A stretch of DNA of 64,000 nt from Nitrospira sp. Ga0074138 (GTDB taxonomy: Bacteria > Nitrospirota > Nitrospiria > Nitrospirales > Nitrospiraceae), in NCBI GenBank assembly GCA_001464735.1, contig LNDU01000032.1, positions 43,256 to 107,255 on the forward strand, given 5' to 3'. The position numbers were made by a program, and so were the translations under genes. Below are positions 54,788 to 63,635 of this stretch, piece after piece. The notes under the pieces are model-generated. The model did not search any database, was not told the DNA's origin, and saw nothing but the letters and a program-made list of their open reading frames with translations. Within the stretch, counting starts at the first letter, position 1. Each line of letters starts with the position of its first letter.

Positions 54788-55035
54788 TGATCCCTCCCAA
54801 GGTGGCTACGTTCACAGCTGGTGGCAAGCTTAAGCAAAAACCACACCAGTTCTGCATACTTAAGTATTTCAACGAGTTAGTACTTACGTAGTTAACCAGG
54901 ATAGACTATTTTCAAAACATTGACGGTGCTCAAGCGATCAACTTGTCAATCTTTTGTCACCTTGTACGCGTGAGAAGAGGGTCGGCAGTCTTTGTTGACG
55001 GGTTGTTCTGGAACAAGCGAGCGGTAGTAAAAAAA

Positions 55036-55047
55036 GAGTCCCGACCC
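55036..55047. repeat. Dispersed motif copy 4 (gagtcccgaccc)
   Basis: Followed by tttt, preceded by an A run; in the gap between the zinc-ribbon gene and the lipoprotein gene. One base differs (gag for gac). Confidence 0.5.
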
Positions 55048-55071
55048 TTTTAAATCATCCCGTGTGTGGAT

Positions 55072-55680
55072 CTATCGGTTTGGTGCGGGGGTGTTCTGGC
55101 CAGCTGTACATGCCAGGTGTGAGGGGATCTCAAGCTGGCCGGCTGAGCGGAAGCCCCAGGCGGTAGCGAGAGCTTGACAAGTCAGGTGCCGAACGGTCTG
55201 CTCGTTACGTTCGACGCAGTGCGGGTAATGAGCGCCGCCCCGCAGGACGCTTGCTCCGCGTTCCACTGAAAGGCCTCGCACATCGATGGTAATGTTGAAG
55301 AGTGCGCCACAGCTCGCTTGGATCAATGCCCCTTCCTTTAGTTCTTCCCGCTCCAGGATGAGCACAAATGCGGCATTCACCTCTGCCGCGGCTACAAGCG
55401 CTACCTGGCGATCCGATGGGGGATAGGGAATCTGAGGGGGCATGAGGATGTTGGAATAGTGATGAGACCGGAGCCATTCGTCAGCTACACGGGCCAGGAG
55501 CGGATCTCCCCAGATCAGGATGCGCTGCTGCGCACTAGGCAACAGCGTATGGGAGCCGTTGGTGATGGGAAAGTGGACGGCGGAGGGAGATAGTGTAGGG
55601 GAGCATCCATTCAGAATGAGCAGGGTGGAGAGCAAGTATGGGAGCGTGATGGCGGAGCTGATGCGATACTGTCGTCTCAC
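55072..55680 (-). CDS. Hypothetical lipoprotein
   Basis: 202 residues. Lipoprotein signal with lipobox LILNGCSPT. The body suggests an alpha/beta fold: RILIWGDPLLARVADEWL, SNILMPPQIPYPPSD, VALVAAAEVNAAFVLILERE, and a domain with three Cys (QASCGALFN, AHYPHC, RHLTCQALATAWG) that could form disulfides. No family is recognised. The stop follows the fourth repeat motif. Confidence 0.6.
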   Translation of the reverse strand: MRRQYRISSAITLPYLLSTLLILNGCSPTLSPSAVHFPITNGSHTLLPSAQQRILIWGDPLLARVADEWLRSHHYSNILMPPQIPYPPSDRQVALVAAAEVNAAFVLILEREELKEGALIQASCGALFNITIDVRGLSVERGASVLRGGAHYPHCVERNEQTVRHLTCQALATAWGFRSAGQLEIPSHLACTAGQNTPAPNR

Positions 55681-55852
55681 AGCCTGGGATTATAACAAAG
55701 AAGCAGGGCTATGAAGGTAATCGAGAGGAAAGGCTCGGCTATGTGGATTCACGGAAACCGTTCTGCCATCCATTCAATAGCTGGTCACGGAATCTGAACC
55801 AGCTCGCATATCCCTCCATTTGATCGCCGTTTCGCAAAATTTCTCCCGGCCT

Positions 55853-56320
55853 TTATCGATCGGGCCAGGATTGGATCGGCACGGTGGAGATGGCATTTTG
55901 TGGCGACCCCTCAATTACTCGATCGCTATAGGCAAGATAAATGTAGGTCTGGCGTTTTTTATCGAAAAACCTGACAACTTGGAGGCTCTTAAAAATCAGG
56001 GACCGACTCTCACTGAACACCCGTTCCCCTTCTTTCGGCTCACTCACAACGCGAATAGGACCGACTTGACGACAGGCCAGTGAGGCATCGGAGGTTTCCT
56101 CTGCCAATCCGACCATGCCTTTCAGGCCACCTTTTTTAGATCGACTCAGATAACACGTGATGCCTTCAATTTTAGGGTCGTCAAATGCTTCCACCACAAT
56201 TTTGTGATCGGGCCCCAACCATTTGAACTCCGTGTCGACGCTCCCAATTTCCTCAGCCTGACTTGCCGCAACGATCATGGCGCAACAGAGCAAAGTGGTC
56301 ATCAATATCTTTGTCTTCAT
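55853..56320 (-). CDS. creA: CreA family protein
   Basis: 155 residues. Signal peptide ([20 protein letters not shown]) and the CreA domain: [55 protein letters not shown]. The family is conserved in proteobacteria, exported, of unknown function; here the conserved Cys residues (TCYLSR, ACRQ) are present. It is preceded by a short secreted-protein gene 22 bases upstream. Confidence 0.92.
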   Translation of the reverse strand: MKTKILMTTLLCCAMIVAASQAEEIGSVDTEFKWLGPDHKIVVEAFDDPKIEGITCYLSRSKKGGLKGMVGLAEETSDASLACRQVGPIRVVSEPKEGERVFSESRSLIFKSLQVVRFFDKKRQTYIYLAYSDRVIEGSPQNAISTVPIQSWPDR

Positions 56321-56342
56321 CGACGTATTCTCCTGTCATGGT

Positions 56343-56594
56343 TTAGCGTGATTCTTCAGGTAACGTATCTCTCAGAAATGCTCGAACGCAAGGGCTTCTG
56401 ATGCGGGCCGCTCTCGCGCAGTAAAGGAAGGAACGGTCGAGGAGAGCTAAATCACGCTCGTAGTTTGTCCGCCGAGCATGGAATGGCCGATCAGCCCAGT
56501 TTAGATAGGTAACTGAGGTTAAAGAAGTAGTCTCTGCTGATGCTGTTGATGCGAGAGCAGCCCACGACGCCATGAGAACAGCAGCTTCTCTCAT
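56343..56594 (-). CDS. Small secreted protein (hypothetical)
   Basis: 83 residues. It starts with a good signal peptide (MREAAVLMASWAALASTASA) after an AGGA-type site. The rest has two cysteines (YCARAARIRSPCVRAF) and a charged C-terminus. It ends 22 bases before creA and so could be co-transcribed with it. No family was recognised; the composition supports a real gene, but this is not certain. Confidence 0.45.
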   Translation of the reverse strand: MREAAVLMASWAALASTASAETTSLTSVTYLNWADRPFHARRTNYERDLALLDRSFLYCARAARIRSPCVRAFLRDTLPEESR

Positions 56595-56681
56595 GTGCTT
56601 TATCCTGATTTGTTGAGCAGTTACAAGCCGTTCAAATTGACAGACCCTCGAATCTTGCTACAGTTGAAAGACGTCTTTCCC

Positions 56682-57983
56682 ATGAAATGTCTCGATTGCG
56701 ACAACGACCTTATCAGGCTCCCAACGGCCCAAGGTCCCGATTTCGATGTCTGCCCCTCAGGCCATGGGTTGTGGCTCGATGCCGGAGAAGTCAATTGCTT
56801 CGTGGAAGATTACCTGTCCCTCAAGCAAGCAGTGGGCAGTAGTGGAGGTGTGGCGGTCCGCACGCAGACGAAATGCCCTCGATGTGCCATTCAGATGGAA
56901 TCTGAGGCGATAGCCGGGACCACGATCGCAAGTTGCAACGTCTGTCAGGGATGGTGGCTTTCTTGTGGATGCCTGACTCATCTCAACGAGACGTACAACG
57001 GAGCCCCAGTGACGATCCGGATCGATGAGCAAGAGCTCTATGCCCGCGCTGTCGCTCGGACGAAAACCCTGCAGCCCATCGCTCATGATCAGCCCAAGCG
57101 AGGAATCGCCGCCCCAGGGAATATGTGGTTTTGGGGTCTCTTTTTAGGAGTAGCGCTGGTCATCGCGGGGCTCATCTTCGTCGCTGGAATCCAGAAATTC
57201 CTCCACACCACTCGCTCGAACCAACCGCCGGATGTCATGTTGTTCTACCTTATAGGAGGCGCAGTCGGAGGTCTCGGGCTGTTCTGGTATGGCTGGACGG
57301 TTCAGCAGCGCAAGTGCCTCATTGAAAGCATTCCGACGTCGCCCATCCGTTCGCTCGCCCTTGGCTTGGTTGAAATCAGTGGACAGACAGAGGCCGAGGG
57401 TGAGCTTCTGACCTCGCCGTTCAACGAACTGCCCTGCGTGTTCTACTCCTACGCGGTCGAAGAGCGAGTCCGTTCTTGGAAAAACACCCGCTGGAAAACG
57501 ATTGCGAGCGGCACATCGGAACGGCCGTTTTTCGTGCGTGATGCAACCGGGCGGGTGCTCGTGGTCCCCGCTGGCGCCACATTAATCTTGCCGGACGAGC
57601 GGATTTCCAAAGCCAATTGGCTGGGAGAATTGCCTCCCCTCGCTCTCGCCGGCTTACGGCGATTAGGGATTGCCACTCATGGATGGATGGGCAGCAAGAC
57701 CTTGCGGTGTCGGGAAGCCCTTATCAAGCAGGACGAATCCATCTATGTACTAGGAACTGCCCTTGCGCCTCAGGGGATGAGCCACCACATCGCCAACGAG
57801 TCCCGGCTCTTTATCGGCAACAGCCGTGATCATGCCTTTATCATTTCCGATCGCAGTGAAAAGGACTTACTGTCCCGATTGACCTGGCAGATGTGGGCCG
57901 GTTTCCTGGGTGGGCTGGTGTGTGTGGCGGCCTGCGCGGCATTGTTCCTCAATCGATACGTGAGAACCCTTGACCCCTCGTGA
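56682..57983 (+). CDS. Zinc-ribbon and GIDE-domain membrane protein
   Basis: 433 residues from the ATG at 56682 (an in-frame start at 56595 gives 462). Two zf-TFIIB-like ribbons lie at the N-terminus (CLDCDNDLIR...CPSGHGLWLD, CPRCAIQMES...CNVCQGWW), two membrane spans follow (MWFWGLFLGVALVIAGLIFV and FYLIGGAVGGLGLFWYG), then a GIDE-like domain (FYSYAVEERVRSWKNTRWKT, GRVLVVPAGATLIL). A last hydrophobic segment ends the protein. GIDE proteins and LemA are commonly paired; here a LemA gene follows after 21 bases. Confidence 0.8.
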   Translation: MKCLDCDNDLIRLPTAQGPDFDVCPSGHGLWLDAGEVNCFVEDYLSLKQAVGSSGGVAVRTQTKCPRCAIQMESEAIAGTTIASCNVCQGWWLSCGCLTHLNETYNGAPVTIRIDEQELYARAVARTKTLQPIAHDQPKRGIAAPGNMWFWGLFLGVALVIAGLIFVAGIQKFLHTTRSNQPPDVMLFYLIGGAVGGLGLFWYGWTVQQRKCLIESIPTSPIRSLALGLVEISGQTEAEGELLTSPFNELPCVFYSYAVEERVRSWKNTRWKTIASGTSERPFFVRDATGRVLVVPAGATLILPDERISKANWLGELPPLALAGLRRLGIATHGWMGSKTLRCREALIKQDESIYVLGTALAPQGMSHHIANESRLFIGNSRDHAFIISDRSEKDLLSRLTWQMWAGFLGGLVCVAACAALFLNRYVRTLDPS

Positions 57984-58004
57984 CCTTGGCAAAGGAGCAT
58001 ATCC

Positions 58005-58592
58005 ATGAACGGCACATTAGTCGTGGGATCCCTGTTGGGCATCGGGCTGGTTTTGCTGATTGCCTATGTAGTCGGTGTCTATAACCTGCTGGTTCGGCTG
58101 TCGAACAATATCGACAAGGCCTGGTCGAATATCGACGTCATTTTAAAACAGCAACATGACGAGCTGCCCAAGCTCGTCGAGGTGTGCAACAGTTATATGG
58201 TGCACGAACGGGAGACGCTTGAAGCCGTCATCAAAGCCCGCAATGCCTATGGCGCAAGCCGCGATATCAACGATAAGGCGAAGGCAGAAAATCAAGTTGC
58301 AGGCGCGTTAGGGCAGCTCTTCGCGGTCGCGGAACAATATCCGGATCTCAAAGCCAATCAAGAGTTCCTGGCTGTTCAGCAACGCATCTCCGTCCTGGAA
58401 AGCACCATTGCCGATCGTCGTGAGTTCTACAATGAGTCCGTCAACCTCTACAACATCGCCATCCAACAAATTCCAGCGGTCTGGGTCGCGCAGCAGACCA
58501 GCTATACTGCACGGCCATTGCTGACTGTTGCTGCGTCAGACAGAAAGGCAGCGCCGCTCGTATTTGCCAATCGTATGCGCCCAGCGGCCTAA
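58005..58592 (+). CDS. LemA family protein
   Basis: 195 residues. N-terminal membrane segment (GSLLGIGLVLLIAYVVGVYN) and a helical bundle: LSNNIDKAWSNIDVILKQQH, DELPKLVEVCNSYM, ERETLEAVIKARNAY, ADRREFYNESVNLYNIAI. The family is a membrane-bound helical protein of unclear function, with GIDE-like partners. An AAAGGAG site lies before the ATG. It forms a two-gene unit with the GIDE protein. Confidence 0.92.
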   Translation: MNGTLVVGSLLGIGLVLLIAYVVGVYNLLVRLSNNIDKAWSNIDVILKQQHDELPKLVEVCNSYMVHERETLEAVIKARNAYGASRDINDKAKAENQVAGALGQLFAVAEQYPDLKANQEFLAVQQRISVLESTIADRREFYNESVNLYNIAIQQIPAVWVAQQTSYTARPLLTVAASDRKAAPLVFANRMRPAA

Positions 58593-58710
58593 TTTCCGTC
58601 GAGCATGGTCCCGCAGAGCGGTTCAACCGCCAAGAATTATGGCCGAAGGGTGTGGCGTCAGCTGGGGCTGTCGGAGGGCCAGACCTACCCTAGTCTAGGT
58701 TGCAAACAAA

Positions 58711-58722
58711 GAGTCCCGACCC
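58711..58722. repeat. Dispersed motif copy 5 (gagtcccgaccc)
   Basis: Followed by cctttt; preceded by caaa. Lies between LemA and pyk. Confidence 0.5.
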
Positions 58723-58822
58723 CTTTTATTTCAGTCGCGAAATGGGTCCTGACACCGTTTCATGTTCAACCGCAAGGGGCTCTTGTGTCCCCTTTGCGAG
58801 TGTCCTCGGAAGTGGGGTTAGC

Positions 58823-60262
58823 TCATTGTGGCTCGTGGGATGCTTCGGGCGGGATGTCGTCGGAGGGGACGTCACGAATCTGAATCGAGTCGACCCGTTG
58901 CTCGGCCAGGACGTCCGAGATGATCACGATCTTGTCCCCGACCTGAAACTGTTCACGGTCCTTCAGGATCCGGAACGCCGTTTGCAGAGTCTTTTCAGGG
59001 TCCGAACTGAAATCGATCTTGAACGGAAAGACACCGCGGTTGAGCATCATGGTCCGTCGCGGTTGGCTCATGTTGGTAAAGGCGTAGATGTTGGTAGAGA
59101 AAGGACGGCAGTTTGAGACGAGATCAGCCATGAGTCCCCGCCTGGTGATCACGACGATTCCTTTGGCCTTGACTCCCTGGGCCAGCTGAACGGCCGCCAC
59201 CGCGAGTTGCTGCTTATTTCCCGCGTTGCGCAAGTGTTTTGCAAACCGCAATCCGGATATCGTTTCGGATTTAAGCGCAATCTTGCGCAGGTATTCAACA
59301 CACTTCACGGGATACTTCCCGACCGTGGTTTCCCCGGACAGCATGACGGCGTCGACTTCTTCATAGATCGCATTGGCGACGTCGGTGACCTCGGCGCGGG
59401 TGGGGTGCGGGTGGTGGATCATGGATTCGAGTAGATGGGTTGCCACGATTACGCGCTTTCCGTACTCGGCGCATTTTTGCACGATCGTCCGCTGGACATT
59501 CGGCAGATCTTCCACGTTGATCTCCACTCCCAGATCTCCACGCGCGACCATGATGCAGTCCGATTCTTTGATGATCTCCTCTAGGTTCCGGACCCCTTCC
59601 TGGTCCTCGATCTTCGCGATGATCTTCACTCTTCCGACTTTGTCGCCCATGAGTGCCTTGAGTTGCTTGATATCCGCAGCCTCGCGGACGAAAGACAGGG
59701 CGATGAAGTCCACATCCCGTTCCAGGCCGAACAAGATATCCTTGGTGTCCTTGTGCGTGATCGCCGGCAGATTGACCCGGATGCCGGGGAGATTCACGTG
59801 ACGCTTGCTCTTCAAGAGCCCACCGTCCAAGACGCGGCATCGCATGAAGCGCTCCTGCTTCTCCAGCACTTCGAAATTGATCAGCCCGTTGTCTACGGTA
59901 ATCTTATCCCCGACGTTGACCGCCTCAAGCAAGTCCGCATAGTCGATGTGGATGGAGCTCTCTTCCACGTCCATCGGCCCGCGCGTGGTGACAGACACAA
60001 TGGCGCCCTGCTGCAGATCGAGATCGTTGGAAAGGTCCCCGGTGCGGATCGCCGGGCCTTGCGTGTCCAGGAGGATGGGGATGGGAAACTTCACCTTCCT
60101 GTTGAGTGTCTTGATGTGCTGGATGACCTTGGCGTGGGAGTCGTGGTCGCCGTGGGACATGTTCAGCCGCACGATATTCATGCCGGCCTCGTACATCTTC
60201 TGCAACATCTCGTAGGATTCCGTGGCTGGGCCGATCGTACAGATGATGCGGGTCTTCTGCAT
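58823..60262 (-). CDS. pyk: Pyruvate kinase
   Basis: 479 residues, full-length pyruvate kinase, converting phosphoenolpyruvate and ADP to pyruvate and ATP in glycolysis. Family motifs: IICTIGPATESYE, NIVRLNMSHGDH, VKIIAKIEDQEGVRNLEEII, IMVARGDLGVEI, and AVMLSGETTVGKYP. The C-terminal domain is present. It is a monocistronic-looking gene on the minus strand facing the LemA operon. Confidence 0.98.
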   Translation of the reverse strand: MQKTRIICTIGPATESYEMLQKMYEAGMNIVRLNMSHGDHDSHAKVIQHIKTLNRKVKFPIPILLDTQGPAIRTGDLSNDLDLQQGAIVSVTTRGPMDVEESSIHIDYADLLEAVNVGDKITVDNGLINFEVLEKQERFMRCRVLDGGLLKSKRHVNLPGIRVNLPAITHKDTKDILFGLERDVDFIALSFVREAADIKQLKALMGDKVGRVKIIAKIEDQEGVRNLEEIIKESDCIMVARGDLGVEINVEDLPNVQRTIVQKCAEYGKRVIVATHLLESMIHHPHPTRAEVTDVANAIYEEVDAVMLSGETTVGKYPVKCVEYLRKIALKSETISGLRFAKHLRNAGNKQQLAVAAVQLAQGVKAKGIVVITRRGLMADLVSNCRPFSTNIYAFTNMSQPRRTMMLNRGVFPFKIDFSSDPEKTLQTAFRILKDREQFQVGDKIVIISDVLAEQRVDSIQIRDVPSDDIPPEASHEPQ

Positions 60263-60519
60263 GCATGCTCCCCGGGTTACTGGCCTATCCCCGCTAGCGA
60301 GGTGAAGCCCTCAGATTTATGATGACGTCATGTGACGGGATTAGCAGAGGAACCGGGACCATTCTACTTTGTATCGTCGGTCTAGTCCATCGCATGTGTT
60401 AGGGGAGGACGATCGCTAATGATGAGCGATGAATTGTTTGGGAGCGCGATGAACGACGAACCTTGCTGGCCTGATATGCACCGCGAAGTGATTTCGCGGG
60501 CTGGCTTACTTCTCGAAGT

Positions 60520-60627
60520 TTAGAATATCCCTGTATTTCTCTTGTCAAACAAGGGGAGTCGCCCGACTCGGCAGATCAGGACATGATAGGCGAGGTCTCC
60601 AGCAGCGAGGCGTGGACGGCGCGGCAT
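60520..60627 (-). pseudogene. RAYT transposase, 5' fragment
   Basis: Only about the first 29 residues of a RAYT are left (PRRPRLAAGDLAYHVL, then VGRLPLF), matching the N-terminus of the intact copy at 53875-54546 with several changes. The frame then runs out (RNTGIF). A degraded motif (gaagtttagaatatccctgt) adjoins its broken end at 60512-60531. Confidence 0.7.
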
Positions 60628-60710
60628 GTGAGACCAGTCTCTTTTTCCCGGATTGCACGGCACTGCAACTGGACCATACTGTGGTCTGTACTGCTCCGAG
60701 CTTCTACTCT

Positions 60711-61163
60711 TCACAACATCTCGACCCGGTCGAACTCCAAGGTCAGCGTCTCCATGAGGATGCCTCCCTCCATGGCACGCAAGGGCGAGTAGGACAGACT
60801 CACCGGACGAACATTGTCGAAGCGCCAGGTCAGCACCACGGTTGACTGGTCTTCCCCCAGAAGCTCAACCTTCACGGTACGCGGTCGCGGGGCTCTTCCC
60901 TTCCGAGCCTCATCCCACCAAGTATAGAGATCCAGAGACCCCATCATCCCTCGCTTGAGGACAAGACGATTGGCAGCAGCAACGCCAGCTGGTTCGACAG
61001 GCTGAGGCACCACGTGTGGACGCTGATGGCCTTCAGGCTGGCCGACGAGGAAGTCTGGGAAGATCACCTCGGCAAAGCCTGCAAGCAGAGAACGGCTGTC
61101 TCCTCGTCCAAAATCAACGAGAAAGTTCGAGTTCCTGTAGGGTTGTTCGCTGATCACGCCCAC
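60711..61163 (-). CDS. Phage tail tube-like protein (gp19 family), copy 2
   Basis: 150 residues of the conserved phage-tail region family (T4 gp19-like), the tube subunit of contractile tails. Signature: NFLVDFGRGDSRSLLAG, the middle LKRGMMGSLDLYTWWDEARK, and ME..LEFDRVEML at the end. Start is GTG with a GGAG site. It follows copy 1 by 31 bases on the same strand; the two share NFLVD, LKRG and EDxSTVV.TW motifs. Confidence 0.78.
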   Translation of the reverse strand: MGVISEQPYRNSNFLVDFGRGDSRSLLAGFAEVIFPDFLVGQPEGHQRPHVVPQPVEPAGVAAANRLVLKRGMMGSLDLYTWWDEARKGRAPRPRTVKVELLGEDQSTVVLTWRFDNVRPVSLSYSPLRAMEGGILMETLTLEFDRVEML

Positions 61164-61194
61164 AATGTCTTCACTCCAGGGGAAAACCTAGGAA

Positions 61195-61647
61195 CTACTC
61201 CATTTCCAGGCGCTCATAGGCTAACACTATTTCTTCCATGGCGACATCGGTCCCCTTGGCGTTGAGCGGACCGCTTGTATGCTTGATGATGCGTGCCCGT
61301 AAGAGCTTCCAGGTCTGTACAACGGTGCTGTGATCTTCATTCTGTAATTGAATAGTCACGTTTCGCATGGCGTTCTGGTCGCCGTTGCGGATTTGGTCAA
61401 GCCAGGCATAGAGATTCAGGGAGCCGATGATCCCACGTTTCAGGGTGACATCGCTGACCCGGTTCAAGCCAGTCAGCTTCATCACCGTGTTGTCCTTGGA
61501 GTTGCCGTTGCGGTACTCGATCACCACGGCTTCCATGCCAATGCCGCTCACCTCCTGGAAGCCTGCCTGCGGCCCTTCCGTGTTTCCGTCGCCAAGGTCG
61601 ACCAGAAAGTTAAACTGGCCATAGGGACGCTCGCGCATAATAGCCAT
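61195..61647 (-). CDS. Phage tail tube-like protein (gp19 family), copy 1
   Basis: 150 residues. Signature stretches: QFNFLVDLGDGNTEGPQAGF, DVTLKRGIIGSLNLYAWLDQ, EDHSTVVQTWKLLRARI, and the end EEIVLAYERLEME. A GAGGAGAG site precedes the ATG at 61647. Such proteins build the inner tube of phages and contractile injection systems, but no sheath, baseplate or spike gene is adjacent, so this is an orphan pair. Confidence 0.82.
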   Translation of the reverse strand: MAIMRERPYGQFNFLVDLGDGNTEGPQAGFQEVSGIGMEAVVIEYRNGNSKDNTVMKLTGLNRVSDVTLKRGIIGSLNLYAWLDQIRNGDQNAMRNVTIQLQNEDHSTVVQTWKLLRARIIKHTSGPLNAKGTDVAMEEIVLAYERLEME

Positions 61648-61713
61648 ACGTCTCTCCTCTACGTGACGGGTTTCATGGTCATGAATGTACTTGCTCCACA
61701 TTGAGCGCAGCAT

Positions 61714-62424
61714 ACATGATACTTTGGATCATGAGATGTGTGGTCGGCGCCATGCCTCCTCGGAACTGAGCTGACAGAAGGTCTCCTCTCGCTCCCACTC
61801 GGTACGTTCCTGCTGTATTTGAGAGATAGACGTAATAGAAGTCGGCAGATCAAAGTGATGTATCTCACCACGTGGTTGCTGCGACTAATATGTCATGCAA
61901 CCTTCCGTTGATGACGAGTTGGCCGGGACCGAAAAACCGAACCGGTTACTTGCCAGAACCTGGTCCAATTCCTACGCCGAGTGCAGCAGAAAATCAACAG
62001 GACTCAGAGGAATCTCATGGAGGGTTCTGGTAAAGAGGAGAGTAGTGCTCTGCTTTTCTCAATACTTTCAGCGAATTCAGGGGAAGCAGGGCAGGGGACT
62101 GTGACCGGAGGGTCTGACGTCAACTGAAGGGTATCGGAGAGATAGACCTGTTTTCGCCTAAGCGTCTATGTAAATACTCCCGACCCTTTTTATTCTCACG
62201 CTCATTGAAAAAATGATGACATATTTCATCAGTAGGAGATGGATACCTACTCTTCTCCAGCAGGTTTCTGTCGCACTGTCCCATTCACACGGCTGGCCAA
62301 GTGGTTGAAAACATGAAGAAGGAATGGATGGGCTCGCCATGCAGATGAGAGACATTATAAACCTCGCTAAGCCAGCTCGAAGCGCCTATGGTGAAAGTAA
62401 GGCTTTTAGATGAAAGGAGCCACC
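61714..62424. other. Intergenic region with one motif copy
   Basis: About 710 bases with no convincing gene (the 69-codon frame at 61895 lacks a ribosome-binding site). It contains repeat motif copy 6. Confidence 0.4.
62175..62186. repeat. Dispersed motif copy 6 (tactcccgaccc)
   Basis: One base differs (tac for gac); followed by tttttatt. Same orientation. Confidence 0.4.
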
Positions 62425-62508
62425 ATGGATATTAACCTCTTAACATTGACAGTCGCGTTGCTGGGACTTGTGGGCGCTGGTATATGGGTCTACAAGAAAG
62501 GGACGTGA
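62425..62508 (+). CDS. 27-residue single-pass membrane peptide
   Basis: The gene starts MDINLLTLTVALLGLVGAGI and ends WVYKKGT. An AAAGGAG site stands at ideal distance before the ATG. One hydrophobic span plus two lysines at the C-terminal side fix a likely orientation. No partner is apparent nearby. Confidence 0.55.
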   Translation: MDINLLTLTVALLGLVGAGIWVYKKGT

Positions 62509-62642
62509 TTCCGCACAGTAGTTTGCTAGGGTCTCTTGGTCATTTCTCGGGAGTGTATCTCGCGAAGGGTTCCAATTCCGAAGCGAGATGCGCTCCCTGA
62601 ATTTCCCCCGTTGTGTTGTCTTGACCAACTCGTGAGACTTTA

Positions 62643-63593
62643 TCAGAAGGGTTTCGCCCTATACCCATGATCGTGGCCTGACTCGTCGTCATGTCGGCTC
62701 CTCTCTCGCAGCTCTCGTTCGACCTCCACACGGCGTCGCTCCGCCGCAATCATTCGGTCAAGCTCTGCCATGTGTTGTTCAGCGAAAACTTTGACCGCCG
62801 GTCGTTCGTCTGTCAGCCAGCGCGTCAGTGACTCCTTTTTGACCCGCCAGGCTTCCGCCAGCGCGAATTCACCGGAGACTGAGGTTCTGCCGGTACTATT
62901 GATGCTGACCCGGACTCCGTCCATTTTGCGATCGTCCCGTGAAAAACGCGACACAATCTCTTTCAAGACGCCATCGATGGATGGCGAACCAAGATAGTTT
63001 TGGAGAAGCGCGAGAGTGAAATCTGCCTCCGTGTCGCCGCCAGCTTTGACTAACTTGCCGAGCGCGGCCGCAAACTCGGGCGTGCATGTGGGGAACGCTC
63101 TGCTGAGCAGGCTCCCTCCTCGAAAGGGGAATTCCGCCCGGTCTTGAGCGAACCACGCCAGTCCCTTGCTGATGGCGAGTTCGGGATCTTTCGACAGCAC
63201 CGCTTCCAGTCCTTGGAACTCAAACGGTACCGGCTCTACCTGTTCTTCGTCGCCGTCCTCAGGCTTTCTCGTGAGGAGATTTGTCATCACATCGTTGAGT
63301 CGCTGCTGCTCAGTTTCTCTGATTCGCACGAAAGCCAGCCCGGCGCGGTCCTCGTCCGCCCACTGCACATCAGCCCCGTCAATCGTCAGTGCCCACTCCA
63401 GGCCGGGTACCGCGATGCGCAGTTCGAGCGAGAGGCCAGGCAACATGAGGAGTTGGCTTTCGAGCCGGCACCCGCTCCGTGAGAGATCGAGAATGGTGCC
63501 TGTTCCTTCAGACTGCACGGAGCCTGCTACCATCGCGTGAAATTGCACGGCAACTCGGGGTTCAGTTCGTTGTTCTTCTACTTTCAGAGTCAT
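62643..63593 (-). CDS. PilZ domain protein with C-terminal extension
   Basis: 316 residues from the ATG at 63593 (MTLKVEEQRTEPRVAVQFHA). The N-terminal PilZ domain has the DLSRSGCRLES element (D/NxSxxG) and an RxxxR-like start (TEPRVAV). A middle helical region follows (LEAVLSKDPELAISKGLAWF, ALLQNYLGSPSIDGVLKEIV, with HEAT-like helix pairs), and a charged coiled coil ends the protein (AERRRVEVERELRERSRH). A c-di-GMP-responsive effector is inferred. It is single, on the minus strand. Confidence 0.8.
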   Translation of the reverse strand: MTLKVEEQRTEPRVAVQFHAMVAGSVQSEGTGTILDLSRSGCRLESQLLMLPGLSLELRIAVPGLEWALTIDGADVQWADEDRAGLAFVRIRETEQQRLNDVMTNLLTRKPEDGDEEQVEPVPFEFQGLEAVLSKDPELAISKGLAWFAQDRAEFPFRGGSLLSRAFPTCTPEFAAALGKLVKAGGDTEADFTLALLQNYLGSPSIDGVLKEIVSRFSRDDRKMDGVRVSINSTGRTSVSGEFALAEAWRVKKESLTRWLTDERPAVKVFAEQHMAELDRMIAAERRRVEVERELRERSRHDDESGHDHGYRAKPF

Positions 63594-63635
63594 GACTGAT
63601 CGATATTCCTCTTTTCTGTGAATTGGAGTCATCAC

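Noticed and set aside
61895..62104. 69-codon plus-strand frame
   Set aside because: No ribosome-binding site, no family, in an otherwise empty gap.
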